DNA of 47,104 bases from Acetobacteraceae bacterium (GTDB lineage Bacteria; Pseudomonadota; Alphaproteobacteria; Acetobacterales; Acetobacteraceae), in NCBI GenBank assembly GCA_025354865.1, contig JANXMB010000180.1, positions 1-47,104 of the forward strand. Direction: 5' to 3'. Made by a program: the position numbers and the translations under genes. The notes below the pieces were generated by a model that saw only the letters and a list, made by a program, of their open reading frames with translations, did no database searches and was not told the DNA's origin. This document shows, piece by piece, positions 16,688 through 25,957 of this stretch (positions within the stretch are counted from its first letter, which is position 1; each line of letters begins with the position of its first letter).

Positions 16688-16702
16688 TTAACGAACCGTT
16701 AA
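16688..16702. promoter_or_regulatory. CtrA-type site TTAA-N7-TTAA upstream of the glycosyltransferase gene
   Basis: TTAA (16688-16691), seven bases, TTAA (16699-16702): an exact match to the full CtrA box known from Caulobacter and other alphaproteobacteria. TTAA is rare in this GC-rich DNA. It ends 24 bases before the GT2 start codon, overlaps the methyltransferase stop codon, and stands 11 bases from a -10-like CATAGT, the spacing expected when the box covers the -35 region. Confidence 0.55.
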
Positions 16703-17814
16703 CGGCGCAGCAGATATCCCCGCAATCGGGGCAAATATTCGCGCAGGAATGTGCGCAGGGAACCGCGCGTGCGGTCGAGTTCTCTGGTCAGCTCCGCCAC
16801 CTGCGTTTCCAGCGACGCCAACCGCCGAGCGGCTTCCGCTTTGGCGCGTTCGGCCTCCGAGGTCAGGTCTTCCAGCCGCGACGCCGTGGCAAGCCGAGCA
16901 CGCTCGGTGGCTTGGGCAGCCATGGTGGCCTGGGTCGCGGCGCCGTAGGTTTCGGTCAGCAGCGCGTGGGTCTGTTCCAGTTCGGCGTGCGAATCCTCGA
17001 ACATCTTGCGCGCCGCATCGAATTGCTGCGTGCGCTCGGCCAACGCGATTTGCACGGTGTCCAGATCGCTGCGCTCGATGAACAAGCTGACCGGCAGCGG
17101 CGGGATCGGCCGATTGGCCGCAATCGCAACGATATACGGTGCGCGCGGAATCGCCACGCAGGCTTCGAAATGCGTGCTGCCGCGCCGATCGAAGACCAGC
17201 GGGTCGGCCGAAGTGGCGGCTTCCGGCATCAGCGCGGATCCGACCAGCGGGCGTTGCAACAGCAAGGCGACGTGGCTGAAATGCCGATGCAGCAGTGCCA
17301 CGAATTCGACCCGGCTCAATTCCCGGACATGGTACTGGTTCGGCGGCGCGCTGGAGGGGGAGTAGATGTCGCGATCCGGCGTGCTGACGATCAGATGGCC
17401 GTCGGGGCGCAGCACGCGATGGATTTCCGACAGAAACGCTTCCTGCCCGTCGAAGTGCTCGATGGTCTCGAACGACACCGCCGCATCGACGCTGGCATCG
17501 GCCAAGGGCAGCGATCGGGCATCGCCTTGCACGTAGCGCAGGTTGGGGCGGGCGAAATTGGCGATGGCGCTGCGGACAGTCGTTTCGGAATATTCGACAC
17601 CGACAACCGAACGAGCGACCTGCGCGAGTTGGGCCGACCCGTAGCCCTCGCCGCTGGCAACATCCAGGACATCCAACCCGGCACAGAGAGATCGGGCGAA
17701 CAGATAGCGGTGATAATGTTCGATCTGGGTCTGCCCATCCAGGGCGGACGTCAGCCGTTCCCCCGTGAAGGGTTCGGGGTTCGTGGCTGCCTCGCGCCGG
17801 AAGATATCGCCCAT
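16699..17814 (-). CDS. Class I SAM-dependent methyltransferase with C-terminal coiled coil
   Basis: 371 residues. The N-terminal Rossmann domain has motif I VLDVASGEGYGS (49-60), VGVEYS, QGDARSLPLADASVD and FETIEHF, all typical of Methyltransf_11/23 enzymes. From about residue 249 to 355 the chain is a long heptad-like, Glu/Ala/Leu/Arg-rich helix without prolines, a predicted coiled coil, ending in a basic amphipathic tail (LREYLPRLRGYLLRR). Such a methyltransferase plus coiled coil next to a glycosyltransferase recalls O-antigen terminators such as WbdD, where the coil sets chain length; that analogy is inference. The start follows the SirB1-like stop without a gap. Confidence 0.85.
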   Translation of the reverse strand: MGDIFRREAATNPEPFTGERLTSALDGQTQIEHYHRYLFARSLCAGLDVLDVASGEGYGSAQLAQVARSVVGVEYSETTVRSAIANFARPNLRYVQGDARSLPLADASVDAAVSFETIEHFDGQEAFLSEIHRVLRPDGHLIVSTPDRDIYSPSSAPPNQYHVRELSRVEFVALLHRHFSHVALLLQRPLVGSALMPEAATSADPLVFDRRGSTHFEACVAIPRAPYIVAIAANRPIPPLPVSLFIERSDLDTVQIALAERTQQFDAARKMFEDSHAELEQTHALLTETYGAATQATMAAQATERARLATASRLEDLTSEAERAKAEAARRLASLETQVAELTRELDRTRGSLRTFLREYLPRLRGYLLRR

Positions 17815-18642
17815 TCAATTCAACCGAGATTTGAGCGTGCCGGCCAAAGCCCGCACTTGCTCCGCCGCATCCCCGTCCGGCGCCAAAGCGAGGAACCGAT
17901 CGCAACACCGCAACGCCGCCGCGACCCGGTCCAACGTCTGGTTCATTGCCGCCGCCTGACGCCAGAGTTCCGATCGGTCGGGGGCGATGCGCAACATATC
18001 CTCGGCGCAATTCAGGGCACTCTGGACATCGTCGGCCTGCAAGCGGCGGGTCATGATGTTGTTTTGCAAACGCAGCAGCACCCGCCGCGCGCTCATGGGA
18101 CGCAACAATCCCGGCCGGAGCTCGGCTTTGTCGCCTTCGACCCGACGCAGCAAAGCCCGGAGGTCGCGCACGCTCAACGGTGTGCCGCCATTGAATACGT
18201 CGAGGATGGATTGATTGGTCTCGCCCGTCAGCGACACCAGGAAATGCGCCGGGAAATCCACCCCATGCCCTTCCCAACCAGCCGCGCGGGCCGCGTGCAA
18301 CCAGAGCACCCCCAGGGCGACTGGCAGTCCCCGCCGCCGTCGGACAACATGGATCAGGTTGGCATTGCGGGGGTCGTCGTAGGTTTCGGTATCGCCCTGA
18401 TACCCGAAACGCCCACCCAGCAGCCCGGACAGCGCCACAGCCCGGGTCGGCAGATCGGCATCGCGCAGCGTATCCGCCAGCGCCACCGCAGCCCGCGCAA
18501 GCTCCGACAAGTGGTCGCGGGTTTCGTTCCAATCGGCATCCGGCGCATCGACACGCGCCAGGTGCAACGCGGCATCGGCGATGTCGATCTCCGAGTCCGG
18601 AAGCTGGCCAATAGCATCCAGCGCGGCTCGGGGATCGGACAT
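17815..18642 (-). CDS. SirB1-like transglutaminase-fold/TPR protein, 275 aa
   Basis: The central part (YDDPRNANLIHVVRRRRGLP, then LPVALGVLWLHAARAAG and VDFPAHFLV) is the conserved core of the SirB1/DUF5107-type 'transglutaminase-like' family found beside protein-modification or sporadic housekeeping genes in many proteobacteria. A TPR-like helical C-terminus follows (ALNCAEDMLRIAPDRSELWR, DRFLALAPDG). The biochemical role of the family is unknown. The ATG at 18642 lies 14 bases after the thiC stop, so it is probably expressed from the thiC promoter and riboswitch. An upstream ATG at 18798 is inside thiC and is rejected. Confidence 0.8.
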   Translation of the reverse strand: MSDPRAALDAIGQLPDSEIDIADAALHLARVDAPDADWNETRDHLSELARAAVALADTLRDADLPTRAVALSGLLGGRFGYQGDTETYDDPRNANLIHVVRRRRGLPVALGVLWLHAARAAGWEGHGVDFPAHFLVSLTGETNQSILDVFNGGTPLSVRDLRALLRRVEGDKAELRPGLLRPMSARRVLLRLQNNIMTRRLQADDVQSALNCAEDMLRIAPDRSELWRQAAAMNQTLDRVAAALRCCDRFLALAPDGDAAEQVRALAGTLKSRLN

Positions 18643-18656
18643 CGCGGTGCGGCCGA

Positions 18657-20660
<2,004 letters not shown>

Positions 20661-20664
20661 TCAT

Positions 20665-20694
20665 ACTGTGCGACCGGTCTGGGGCCGGTGTCAA
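20665..20694 (-). promoter_or_regulatory. Candidate promoter for the thiC operon
   Basis: On the minus strand a perfect -35 box TTGACA (20689-20694) is followed, 18 bases on, by CACAGT (20665-20670), a weak -10. Transcription would begin near 20658, right at the 5' edge of the TPP aptamer, which supports the assignment even though the -10 is poor. Confidence 0.45.
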
Positions 20695-20718
20695 ATCGTT
20701 CGACAAAATCGCCCCACA

Positions 20719-20733
20719 TTAACTTTTCGTTAA
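20719..20733. promoter_or_regulatory. CtrA-type site TTAA-N7-TTAA between thiC and a small divergent gene
   Basis: TTAA (20719-20722), seven bases, TTAA (20730-20733), a perfect CtrA full-site match. It lies 24 bases upstream of the candidate thiC -35 box and 79 bases before the ATG of the divergent small gene at 20813, so either could be the target. It is the second of only two such sites in the window. Confidence 0.5.
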
Positions 20734-20812
20734 GCATGCCCAGCCATAATCCCGCCCCGGAAACGCCACAGACGGCGGCAACGATGCAAGCCTCGAAACG
20801 CGGGATGCTGCG

Positions 20813-21040
20813 ATGACCGAAACCGAATACAATGGCAAACTCGACGAACTCGACCGCCTGCTGAACGACCCCACCGTCCCGATGCAGCCGCACCGGATCT
20901 GGGATCTGCTGGCCGAGGTCGCAGATCGTCAGACCCGCTCGGCGCCGATCAGGAATTCCTTATTGCCTTCGGGGCCGGTAATCGGGCTCTCGACGATGCC
21001 CAGCACCCGCCAACCGGGGAGCGCTGCCCACCAGGTCTGA
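20813..21040 (+). CDS. Hypothetical small protein, 75 aa, 3' half antisense to tlyA
   Basis: The first 39 residues (MTETEYNGKLDELDRLLNDP, then TVPMQPHRIWDLLAEVADR) look like a real, acidic helical peptide with normal codon use. From about residue 40 the frame runs antisense into the 3' end of tlyA (112-base overlap) and becomes low-complexity, so the true protein may be a fragment that has lost its natural C-terminus. I do not recognise a family. No convincing ribosome site: GGGATG lies 8 bases before the ATG. It diverges from the thiC riboswitch region. Confidence 0.45.
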   Translation: MTETEYNGKLDELDRLLNDPTVPMQPHRIWDLLAEVADRQTRSAPIRNSLLPSGPVIGLSTMPSTRQPGSAAHQV

Positions 21041-21663
21041 ACGCGGAGGCATACTTCCGCGTGAACAGCCGGATCTCGAACCACGCCTTTGTTGCCCACC
21101 TGGCTCGGACCCGCCTCGAACTGCGGCTTGATCAAGGCGATCGCCCAGGCACCGACGGCACACAACGAGAGCGGCGCCGGCAACAGCGTCGCCAGACCGA
21201 TAAAGCTGGCGTCGCAAACCAGGGCCTCGATGGGATCGGGGACGATCGCTGCGGTCAGATGGCGGGCATTGGTCTTTTCATAGACTGCGACCCGAGGATC
21301 GGACCGCAGCTTCCACGCCAATTGCCCGTGCCCGACGTCCACGGCATGTACTTTCGCCGCGCCGGCGGTCAGCAGCACATCGGTGAACCCGCCGGTGGAA
21401 GCGCCAACATCGAGGCAAACGCGCCCATGTGCGGAAAAACCGAAATGCCGCAGCCCGTGGTCCAGCTTCATGCCACCACGGGAAACCCAGGGATGATCCT
21501 GGCCCTTCACCTGCAACGGCACATCGTCCGCCATGGCGGTGCCGGGTTTTTCCACTCGCCGATCGCCGGAATATACCTTGCCGGCGAGGATCAACGCCTG
21601 GGCGCGCGATTTGGATTCAACCAACCCACGATCGACGAGAATCTGATCGACCCGTATTTTCAA
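20929..21663 (-). CDS. tlyA: TlyA family rRNA (cytidine-2'-O)-methyltransferase
   Basis: An S4 RNA-binding domain at the N-terminus (KIRVDQILVDRGLVESKSRAQALILAGKV) is followed by an FtsJ/RrmJ-like methyltransferase domain: HPWVSRGGMKLDHGL, the SAM motif CLDVGASTGGFTDVLL, DVGHGQLAWKL, CDASFIGL and LIKPQFE. Mycobacterial TlyA 2'-O-methylates 16S and 23S rRNA; the role here is by homology. A TTG at 21663, directly before KIRVDQ, is the only sensible start (244 aa, typical length); no strong ribosome site was found. It follows xseB by 67 bases on the same strand. Confidence 0.88.
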   Translation of the reverse strand: MKIRVDQILVDRGLVESKSRAQALILAGKVYSGDRRVEKPGTAMADDVPLQVKGQDHPWVSRGGMKLDHGLRHFGFSAHGRVCLDVGASTGGFTDVLLTAGAAKVHAVDVGHGQLAWKLRSDPRVAVYEKTNARHLTAAIVPDPIEALVCDASFIGLATLLPAPLSLCAVGAWAIALIKPQFEAGPSQVGNKGVVRDPAVHAEVCLRVQTWWAALPGWRVLGIVESPITGPEGNKEFLIGAERV

Positions 21664-21730
21664 CGCGCAATGCCACGATCGGATGTTCGGGCGACCGCCT
21701 GCCCGAGGCGAATAGACGATTGCCCCCCGC

Positions 21731-21970
21731 TCACTCCAGCGGCCGCGTCGATAGCGAGCCGTCGGCGTTCTGCACGATGGCGGCAACCCGCGCCTCGGCT
21801 TCCGTCAGCTTGGCCTCGCAATGCTGGCGCAGCGCCGCACCGCGTTCGTAGGCAGCGATGGCGTCGGCCAATTTCTGCTGGCCGTTTTCAAGACCACGAA
21901 CGATCTGCTCCAACTCCGCCAGAGCATCTTCGAACGACAGGGCGCTCACGTCCGGGTTGACGTCTTGCAT
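21731..21970 (-). CDS. xseB: Exodeoxyribonuclease VII small subunit XseB
   Basis: 79 residues with the family's core LSFEDALAELEQIVRGLENG, then LADAIAAYERGAALRQHCEAKL. It forms the small, helical, stabilising subunits of exonuclease VII, which degrades single-stranded DNA with the XseA large subunit (not in this window). Length is normal. GAGGA overlaps the stop of the upstream deacetylase gene, so the genes are coupled. A conserved alphaproteobacterial order puts ispA/dxs between xseB and tlyA; here they are missing. Confidence 0.93.
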   Translation of the reverse strand: MQDVNPDVSALSFEDALAELEQIVRGLENGQQKLADAIAAYERGAALRQHCEAKLTEAEARVAAIVQNADGSLSTRPLE

Positions 21971-21980
21971 TGGGAAATCC

Positions 21981-22913
21981 TCAGGCTCGCATCAGGCTGC
22001 GCACATGCACCCTGGCCGAGGCCGCGAGTGCGTTCAGGTCGTAGCCGCCTTCCAACATCGACACCACCCGCCCGCCGCAATGCCGGTCGGCAAGGTCCAT
22101 CAAGCGATCGGTCAGCCAGGCGTAGTCCTCGGTCTCGACCCGCAATTGTGCCAACGGATCGTCGCGATGGGCGTCGAAACCGGCCGAAATAATCAGCAGT
22201 TCCGGCGCGAACGCATCCAGCGCCGGCAGGATCGTCGCCTGCCACGCCATGCGGAAGGCGGCGCTGCCATCGCCCGGCTTCAATGGGGCGTTGACGATGT
22301 TCTTCGCCACCCCCTGTTCCCAGATCTGCCCGGTGCCCGGATAGCAGGGGCTTTGGTGGGACGACGCGTAGAACAGCCCGGCATCCGCCTCGAACGCTGC
22401 CTGCGTGCCATTGCCGTGGTGCACATCGAAATCCACTACGGCCACGCGCTGCAACCCCCAATGTACCCGAGCATGCATGGCGGCGATGGCGGCGTTGTTG
22501 AACAGGCAGAAACCCATGGGTCGATTGGGCTCCGCGTGGTGTCCCGGCGGGCGCACGGCGGCAAATGCCGAGCGGGCCCAGCCTTCCATGACGGCGTCGA
22601 CGGCGGCGATACCGGCACCGGCCGCGCGCAAGGCGGCTTCGGCACTGCCCTCGCCCATGGAAGTGTCGCCGTCGATGGCGACCTGCTCGCCCAGTTCGGG
22701 GCGAATCGCCAGCAGGGCTTCGACGTAGTTTGCCGGATGCACGCGGGTCAGTTGCTCGAACGTCGCCTCGGGCGCGGTTTCGCGCAGTAGGGGGGCGAAT
22801 TCCTCGGCTTCCAGGGCGTGCAGCACGGCGTGCAGCCGGTCCGGGCATTCGGGATGGTGCGGCCCCATGTCGTGGTTGAGACACGCGGGGTGAGTGATCA
22901 ATGCGGTGGTCAA
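21981..22913 (-). CDS. Histone deacetylase family (acetoin utilisation/AphA-like) amidohydrolase
   Basis: 310 residues with the arginase-deacetylase fold motifs: NHDMGPHHPECPDRL at the start, AVRPPGHHA (catalytic His pair), VVDFDVHHGNGT (zinc ligands Asp and His) and SAGFDAHRDDPL (third ligand). It removes acetyl groups from lysines, polyamines or similar amides in the cytoplasm. No ATG suits; the TTG at 22913, with GAAGGA ten or so bases upstream and 5 bases after the tusA-like stop, gives the usual N-terminus TTALITHPACLNHD. Operon with tusA-like and xseB. Substrate not known. Confidence 0.9.
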   Translation of the reverse strand: MTTALITHPACLNHDMGPHHPECPDRLHAVLHALEAEEFAPLLRETAPEATFEQLTRVHPANYVEALLAIRPELGEQVAIDGDTSMGEGSAEAALRAAGAGIAAVDAVMEGWARSAFAAVRPPGHHAEPNRPMGFCLFNNAAIAAMHARVHWGLQRVAVVDFDVHHGNGTQAAFEADAGLFYASSHQSPCYPGTGQIWEQGVAKNIVNAPLKPGDGSAAFRMAWQATILPALDAFAPELLIISAGFDAHRDDPLAQLRVETEDYAWLTDRLMDLADRHCGGRVVSMLEGGYDLNALAASARVHVRSLMRA

Positions 22914-22918
22914 TGGAG

Positions 22919-23167
22919 TCAGTCCTTCGGATCCCGCTCTTCCGCGCGTCGGCGGATGACGAAGCTGAATACGCCGGCTTCCTCGCTCCAGGCCAGCAGG
23001 TCGTGGCCGGTTTCGCGGCAAAACGACTGGAAATCGGCGATCGCCGCCCGATCGGTGGCGAGGACGCGCAGCCGCTCCCCGCCCGCCATTCCGCGCAAGC
23101 TACGGTTTGCCCGCAGCACCGGCAGCGGGCAGGCCATACCTTTTACGTCCAAAACTGTCTCGCTCAT
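22919..23167 (-). CDS. TusA/SirA-family sulfur carrier protein
   Basis: 82 residues starting MSETVLDVKGMACPLPVLRA. The conserved Cys13-Pro-x-Pro motif is the sulfur-accepting site of TusA-like proteins, which relay persulfide sulfur for tRNA thiolation, molybdenum cofactor or other sulfur transfers. The rest fits the two-layer alpha/beta fold (LRVLATDRAAIADFQSFC, FSFVIRR). A second cysteine (Cys49 region, QSFCRETG) is frequent in the family. ATG at 23167; 5 bases upstream of the deacetylase start. Which sulfur pathway it serves is not shown. Confidence 0.87.
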   Translation of the reverse strand: MSETVLDVKGMACPLPVLRANRSLRGMAGGERLRVLATDRAAIADFQSFCRETGHDLLAWSEEAGVFSFVIRRRAEERDPKD

Positions 23168-23232
23168 GCCGCGCATCCTGCTTTCGGTGGCGCGGTTGAG
23201 CAAGCGGGGTCCTGTGGGCGCTTCGGGCGCGG

Positions 23233-24261
23233 TTACGCCGCCGCGCGCACCGACGGGGACGAACCGACAACCCGAGCCACCATCGCCGCCGCATTGCCCG
23301 TCAGAATCGACTGCCGCTCCTGCTCGGTAATCCGCGCATTCAGCAACGCCTTGCGGGTCCAATCGACGCCGAATTCCGACCCGTCGGTGCCGCAGACGAT
23401 CCGGTCGGCGCCATAAAGCGCCACGGCCGCCTCGATCGCGCGCGGCCCGAAGGAGTTGCAATCGACATAGACGCCGGATTTGCGGAAACGGGACGAGGGC
23501 AATTCCTCATCCGGCGTGTCCAGCATGCTGCGGTGATCCATCCGCTCCACCTCGAAGGGGATATTGCCGCCGAGGTTGTGGACCACGACTGTCGCATTCG
23601 GAAAATCCGCGAGGAAATCGGTCAGGCACAGCGTGACCATCACCGACGACAGGGTCGCCTGCATGTCCAACGTGCCGTTGCGCCGCCGCGCGTTGTCCGT
23701 GTCGCCCGATATCCGGGGAAAGGCATCCTTCGGCCGAGGACCGTAATGCACGAACAGGATGGCTTTGTGGCGATCGATTATTTCCAGCAATGGGCGCGCA
23801 TCCTCCGCATCCTTGCGGGTGACGAAAAGATTGCCGGGCACCTGCACGCCGATCGTGCCGGGCAGGGCCAATGCCCGCTCCAACTCGGCAGCGGCAGCGT
23901 TCATGTCGGTCAGCGGCAAAGCGGCAAAGGCGGCGAAACGGCCGGGATGGTCCTGACAAATCTCCGACAGCCGATCGTTGACGCTGCGGCATAAGGGGCC
24001 GGCGACCTCGGGCGGCTGCGCTTCGATCCAGCAAAAGCCGCCGACGATCGACAGCACGCTGGTTGCCACGCCCTGGCGGTCCATCCGCTGGATATGGAAA
24101 TCGACCTCGTCGAAGGCTTCGGACAGCGGCACCGCCGCCATGCGCGGCGCCTTGAATACTTCCTGCCCATCGTCGTTGCGCAGGATGCGCGGCTCGCGCT
24201 CCCGCAGACGCAGGGCATCGGCGACTTCGGCAGGCCGCCAGTGGGCGTGCACATCGATCAT
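23233..24261 (-). CDS. Amidohydrolase family 2 (ACMSD-like) metal-dependent hydrolase/decarboxylase
   Basis: 342 residues. The metal site is visible: Asp-Val-His-Ala-His at residues 3-7, a central FVHYGP (His), VVHNLGGNIPF (His) and the late CGTDGSEFGVDW (Asp). This set marks the PF04909 group (2-amino-3-carboxymuconate semialdehyde decarboxylase, gamma-resorcylate decarboxylase and relatives). The product starts directly at MIDVHAHWRP. It lies 65 bases ahead of the tusA-like gene and after a very strong hairpin at 24289-24354. Decarboxylation or hydrolysis of an aromatic or dicarboxylic acid is likely; the substrate is unknown. Confidence 0.87.
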   Translation of the reverse strand: MIDVHAHWRPAEVADALRLREREPRILRNDDGQEVFKAPRMAAVPLSEAFDEVDFHIQRMDRQGVATSVLSIVGGFCWIEAQPPEVAGPLCRSVNDRLSEICQDHPGRFAAFAALPLTDMNAAAAELERALALPGTIGVQVPGNLFVTRKDAEDARPLLEIIDRHKAILFVHYGPRPKDAFPRISGDTDNARRRNGTLDMQATLSSVMVTLCLTDFLADFPNATVVVHNLGGNIPFEVERMDHRSMLDTPDEELPSSRFRKSGVYVDCNSFGPRAIEAAVALYGADRIVCGTDGSEFGVDWTRKALLNARITEQERQSILTGNAAAMVARVVGSSPSVRAAA

Positions 24262-24288
24262 GGGCTACTCCTCCGCTGCTTGGTTTGC

Positions 24289-24354
24289 GGGGAGCTTATG
24301 CTTGCCGGGGCCGGGCGCAAGAGGTCTTGTGCCCGGCCCCTGGTGCGGCTCCCC
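24289..24354. terminator. Very long hairpin between the TRAP binding-protein and amidohydrolase genes
   Basis: A 16-base arm (24307-24322) is matched by 24325-24340 with one G-U pair and only a 2-base loop. An outer pair GGGGAGC (24289-24295) / GCTCCCC (24348-24354) extends the structure. It lies 10 bases beyond the stop of the binding-protein gene on the minus strand, where it should end or process that transcript. No T-run follows on either strand, so it could instead be an RNA-stability structure. Confidence 0.65.
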
Positions 24355-24364
24355 GAGCGCGCAC

Positions 24365-25387
24365 TCAGGCCGTGACGGACACGATCTGGTCCCAAAGCTC
24401 CGGATACTGCTTCTGGTACGCCGGCCAGATCTTCTCCATCGCCAATTTGCGGAACGGTTCGCGGTTCGGCGCGTTGACCGCCATGCCGACGGGTTCCAGC
24501 GCCGCTTTCGCGCTGACTTCGCTATCGACGCTTTCCATCGCCTCCCGGCTGCGGCCCTGCGTTTCCCGCGCGACATCCAACACCAGCTTCTGCTGCGCCG
24601 GTGTCAGACCGTTCCAGGTCGCAAGGTTCATGACAGTCACCGTCGAACCGTAATTATGCGCGGTGAGGGAGTAGTATTTCGACACCTCGTACGCCTTCAG
24701 CGGCACCATGTTCACCACCGGCAGGTCGGCCCCGTCGATGACGCCCTGCTGCGCTGCGGTAATAACCTCGGCCCAGCCCAGCGGCACGGCCACCGCACCC
24801 AACCCGTTGACGGTGTCGGTGAACACCTTCGACGGCTGGGTCCGCAGCTTCATCCCACGGAGGTCGCGCGGTTCGACGATCGGGCGCTTGGAGTTCCAGA
24901 AATGCCGGAACCCGAGGTCGAAGAAGAACAGCACCTTGACGCCGTATTTCTGCTGGAAAATCGCATCCAGCTTGTCGCCGGCAGCGCCGTTCAGGATTTT
25001 GTAGGCGTGCGGGTAGTTCTGGATCAAATACGGCACCAGGAACACGCCCATTTCCGGGAAGATGGTCGAGGCCGCCCCAGACGGCGTGCCGATCGCGGCA
25101 TTGCCGCCTTTGACGGCATTCATCACGTCGATTTCCTTGGTCATCAACGTGCCGCCGAAGAACTCGACCTGCAACGCGCCCTGGGACCGAGCGGTAATCT
25201 CGTCCGCCATCCATTTCAGCATGACGCCGCTGGCTTCCGGCGGGGGCGTGATGCTGGGCAGCACCAGCTTCTTCGGCTGGGCCTGAGCAAACGCCGGCGC
25301 CTGCCGCATGGCCAGAATGCCGGCAAGGCCGCCCGCCGTTTTCAACAGGCGGCGACGCGGAACGGGAAGCAAGGGACGTTGGATCAT
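24365..25387 (-). CDS. TRAP transporter substrate-binding protein (DctP family)
   Basis: 340 residues. The N-terminus has a twin-arginine-like signal (RRRLLKTAGGLAGILAM, cleavage likely after AFA near residue 34), so it is probably exported folded to the periplasm. Conserved DctP features follow: GGTLMTKEIDVMNAV, FFFDLGFRHFWNSKRPI, LRGMKLRTQPS, the carboxylate-binding Arg in that stretch, and GWAEVITAAQQGVIDGAD. It would capture an organic acid for a tripartite TRAP importer; the DctQ and DctM membrane subunits are not in the window. AAGGAAA precedes the ATG. The neighbouring amidohydrolase may act on the imported acid (inference). Confidence 0.9.
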   Translation of the reverse strand: MIQRPLLPVPRRRLLKTAGGLAGILAMRQAPAFAQAQPKKLVLPSITPPPEASGVMLKWMADEITARSQGALQVEFFGGTLMTKEIDVMNAVKGGNAAIGTPSGAASTIFPEMGVFLVPYLIQNYPHAYKILNGAAGDKLDAIFQQKYGVKVLFFFDLGFRHFWNSKRPIVEPRDLRGMKLRTQPSKVFTDTVNGLGAVAVPLGWAEVITAAQQGVIDGADLPVVNMVPLKAYEVSKYYSLTAHNYGSTVTVMNLATWNGLTPAQQKLVLDVARETQGRSREAMESVDSEVSAKAALEPVGMAVNAPNREPFRKLAMEKIWPAYQKQYPELWDQIVSVTA

Positions 25388-25428
25388 GTCGTTTCCTTGG
25401 GGGGCTGCTTCGTGGTTTCGGCACTCGG

Positions 25429-25878
25429 TTACCGGGGCCAGTTCAGCCTGGGTTCCGTTCTCGGTTCCTGCCTTTGGATCGGCGGCGGCGGCGGTTCGGC
25501 GCGGCGCACGGGGCGGGTGTGAGGCGGCGGCGGCGGCCGGTCGTCCGTCGCATCCTCGTCGTACAACGCATGCGATGCCGGCGGAATCGGCGGCCGCTCG
25601 ACCGGGATCTCCCGCTCGGCGCGGCGTACGGGGGGCGGTGCCGGCACATACACGTCGTCGTATTCGACCGTTTCGACGCGCGCAGCCGGTCCGCGCACCG
25701 ACAGGATGCGCAGGTCCTGTTGGATTTCGTCCAGCCGCGCCTCGATCACTTCCAGGCGGCTTTTCAGACCGATGACGCTGAACGGCATGAACAGGAACGC
25801 CAACCCGTAGAGCAGCGCGGGCAGCAACAGGACCAGCGGCACCCACCAGGGCACCCAATCGGGCAGGGTCAGGTTCAT
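25429..25878 (-). CDS. Membrane-anchored protein with coiled segment and proline-rich tail, 149 aa
   Basis: One hydrophobic helix near residues 9-33 (VPLVLLLPALLYGLAFLFM) is followed by a short amphipathic helix (RLEVIEARLDEIQQDLRIL) that could oligomerise, then a disordered tail dominated by Pro, Arg and Glu (PVRRAEREIPVERPPIPP and similar). I recognise no named family; this architecture is common in small alphaproteobacterial envelope proteins. The start at 25878 (MNLTLPDW) is preferred; upstream Met codons at 25893 and 25914 are possible. It diverges from phnW. Confidence 0.65.
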   Translation of the reverse strand: MNLTLPDWVPWWVPLVLLLPALLYGLAFLFMPFSVIGLKSRLEVIEARLDEIQQDLRILSVRGPAARVETVEYDDVYVPAPPPVRRAEREIPVERPPIPPASHALYDEDATDDRPPPPPHTRPVRRAEPPPPPIQRQEPRTEPRLNWPR

Positions 25879-25957
25879 GGCCCACACTAGCATCGCACCA
25901 GGGCGGTAAAACACCCCCTGGGTGGATTTCTCCGCAACGGCGTGTCACCATTCGACA

